Source: Fibrobacter sp.
Lineage (GTDB): Bacteria; Fibrobacterota; Fibrobacteria; Fibrobacterales; Fibrobacteraceae
Direction of reading: 5' to 3'
Assembly (NCBI GenBank): GCA_017475045.1
Contig: JAFVGH010000041.1
Location: 43,882 to 107,881 of the forward strand
Length of the DNA: 64,000 bases
Numbering within the stretch: position 1 is the first letter of the stretch; each line of letters starts with the position of its first letter. Below are positions 63,086 to 64,000 of this stretch, one piece after another. The notes beneath the pieces are model-generated. The model was not told the DNA's origin. It saw nothing but the letters and a program-made list of their open reading frames with translations, and made no database searches. Both the position numbers and the translations under genes were made by a program.

Positions 63086-64000
63086 TTAGCGTATATTGAC
63101 ACGACTTGTCTTTACAGCACTTCCGCTCATGACGCGGACCATGTAACTCCCTTGCGGCAGACCTTGGAGGGAAACTTCCCTACTACCAGCAAAGGCTTCC
63201 TGGAAGGTCTTCACACGATTGCCCAACATGTCAAAGACATGCACGCGTACAAGCGCCTGCTTAGGCATGTTAACCGTCAGCACATTATGACTGAAGGCCA
63301 AATTCAGCAGAATCGTTTTTCCGGAAACGAGCACATCCGTTGCATCAGCAGGAACACCGGAGCTTGAACTGCCAGAAGCAACTTCTGGTAATTGGGCGCT
63401 GGAGCTAGACGCCACCACATAACCGCAAGACGTTTCCGTCCACCAAGATACATCCGCAGCATTTGTCTCCACCCACCTGAGAATCCGATTTCTCTGCGAG
63501 CTCAACGTGTAACATACGCCAGGCTTCATCTCATTTAAACCTGTATAGTAGCAATGCGAAGCATAGCCACCCTCACCGTTCACAAAGACAAGGCAAGGAC
63601 CTTCGTAAGAACTGCTGGAGCTGACTTCTTCGCTGGACGAAGACTCTTCGCTGCTGGAGCTGATTCCTTCGCTGGACGAAGACTCTTCGCTGCTGGAGCT
63701 GATTCCTTCGCTGGATGAAGGCTCTTCACTGCTGGAGCTGGATTCCTCTTCGCTGGAACTGGACTCTTCAACGCTGGAGCTGATTCCTTCGCTGGATGAA
63801 GACTCTTCACTGCTGGAGCTGGATTCCTCTTCGCTGGAACTAGACTCTTCGACGCTGGAGCTGGATTCCTCTTCGCTGGAACTAGACTCTTCGACGCTGG
63901 AGCTGGATTCCTCTTCGCTGGAACTGGACTCTTCGACGCTGGAGCTGGATTCCTCTTCGCTGGAACTGGACTCTTCGACGCTGGAGCTGGATTCCTCTAC
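63086..64000 (-). CDS. exported Ser/Glu-repeat protein with C-terminal sorting domain (5' end cut off)
   Basis: Partial gene, open to the right window edge (305 codons visible). From the edge inward: repeats of SSSSVEESSSSEEE type (~410 bases), then a ~65-residue Cys-containing segment (LVFVNGEGGYASHCYYTGLN; VCYTLSSQRNRILRWVE), a second Ser-rich linker (VASSSSAQLPEVASGSSSSG), and a C-terminal ~75-residue domain VHVFDMLGNRVKTFQEAF...LPQGSYMVRVMSG. This last domain is of the Por/T9SS sorting type (TIGR04183-like) used by Fibrobacter for outer-membrane export. The catalytic or binding part lies outside the window; a secreted enzyme is likely. Confidence 0.8.
   Translation of the reverse strand, partial: VEESSSSVEESSSSEEESSSSVEESSSSEEESSSSVEESSSSEEESSSSVEESSSSEEESSSSSEESSSSEGISSSVEESSSSEEESSSSSEEPSSSEGISSSSEESSSSEGISSSSEESSSSEEVSSSSSYEGPCLVFVNGEGGYASHCYYTGLNEMKPGVCYTLSSQRNRILRWVETNAADVSWWTETSCGYVVASSSSAQLPEVASGSSSSGVPADATDVLVSGKTILLNLAFSHNVLTVNMPKQALVRVHVFDMLGNRVKTFQEAFAGSREVSLQGLPQGSYMVRVMSGSAVKTSRVNIR
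63604..64000 (-). repeat. 42-base coding tandem repeat (Ser/Glu linker)
   Basis: Unit about GAGCTGGATTCCTCTTCGC plus TGGAACTGGACTCTTCGACG (plus-strand reading), repeated with increasing perfection towards the window end. It encodes SSSS-[VE]EE blocks. Units near 63.6-63.8 kb are diverged; those after 63.83 kb are almost identical, suggesting recent expansion. Confidence 0.8.

Overview
The window looks like chromosomal DNA from a Fibrobacter-type bacterium (phylum Fibrobacterota). The evidence is a very large secreted GH5 endoglucanase carrying several CBM11-like modules and a C-terminal sorting-type tail, many lipoproteins with long Ser/Glu-rich linkers after the lipobox, a second partial exported protein with a Ser/Glu repeat and the same kind of tail, and RecBCD, PurT, DUF3450-ExbB and AzlCD of the type found in that group. 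The genus call is inference; no rRNA is present.

Layout. 1-2.1 kb: ExbB-like channel (cut by the window edge) coupled to a DUF3450 protein. 2.1-3.9 kb: two toxin-antitoxin modules (GNAT type and RelE/HigB type). 3.9-5.1 kb: purT. 5.3-11.8 kb: an AT-richer accessory block of membrane and exported proteins (a NERD protein broken by an in-frame UGA, RDD, zinc-ribbon/OB-fold, GLUG lipoprotein, HExxH lipoprotein, PH-TM2-OB protein). 12.1-13.5 kb: KilA-N protein and a solitary CopG-type antitoxin. 13.5-17.2 kb: aroQ-tyrA-(degenerate EPSP-synthase-like)-nadK operon, every junction overlapping. 17.2-25.9 kb: recC-recB-recD. 25.9-29.4 kb: a c-di-GMP pair (FIST-GGDEF synthase plus PAS-GGDEF-EAL phosphodiesterase). 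29.6-34.2 kb: nfeD, mdh, yfcE and an exported protein. 34.2-34.5 kb: tRNA-Arg(TCT) with a perfect terminator and repeated copies of its own 3' end. 35-37 kb: lipoprotein, metF, HD-like protein and a 49-residue peptide gene. 37.1-43.3 kb: the GH5 enzyme. 43.6-50 kb: serC, GerW-like, lipoproteins, an endonuclease-III-like Fe-S protein and psd. 50.1-53 kb: trmO divergent from prfA-prmC. 53-58.3 kb: outer-membrane protein, rlpA, and TPR proteins, one broken by a second in-frame UGA. 58.3-63 kb: short sigma-70 factor, DUF971-mrp, a ModF-like ABC ATPase and azlCD. 63.1 kb to the end: a partial Ser/Glu-repeat exported protein.

How it works together: most of the window is housekeeping (translation termination, aromatic and serine biosynthesis, folate, DNA repair, envelope) interleaved with small accessory modules. 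A recurring signal is a TATATT/TATCTT-like -10 box only 5-9 bases before the start codon, with no Shine-Dalgarno. About a dozen transcription-unit heads show it, which suggests that leaderless mRNAs are common in this organism, whereas genes inside operons mostly have good Shine-Dalgarno sites. The most unusual observations are the two genes interrupted by single in-frame UGA codons, the tRNA-tail repeats, the c-di-GMP pair, the degenerate EPSP-synthase-like protein fixed in the aromatic operon, and the uncharacterised envelope block at 5.3-11.8 kb. No CRISPR array, rRNA, insertion sequence or complete prophage was seen.
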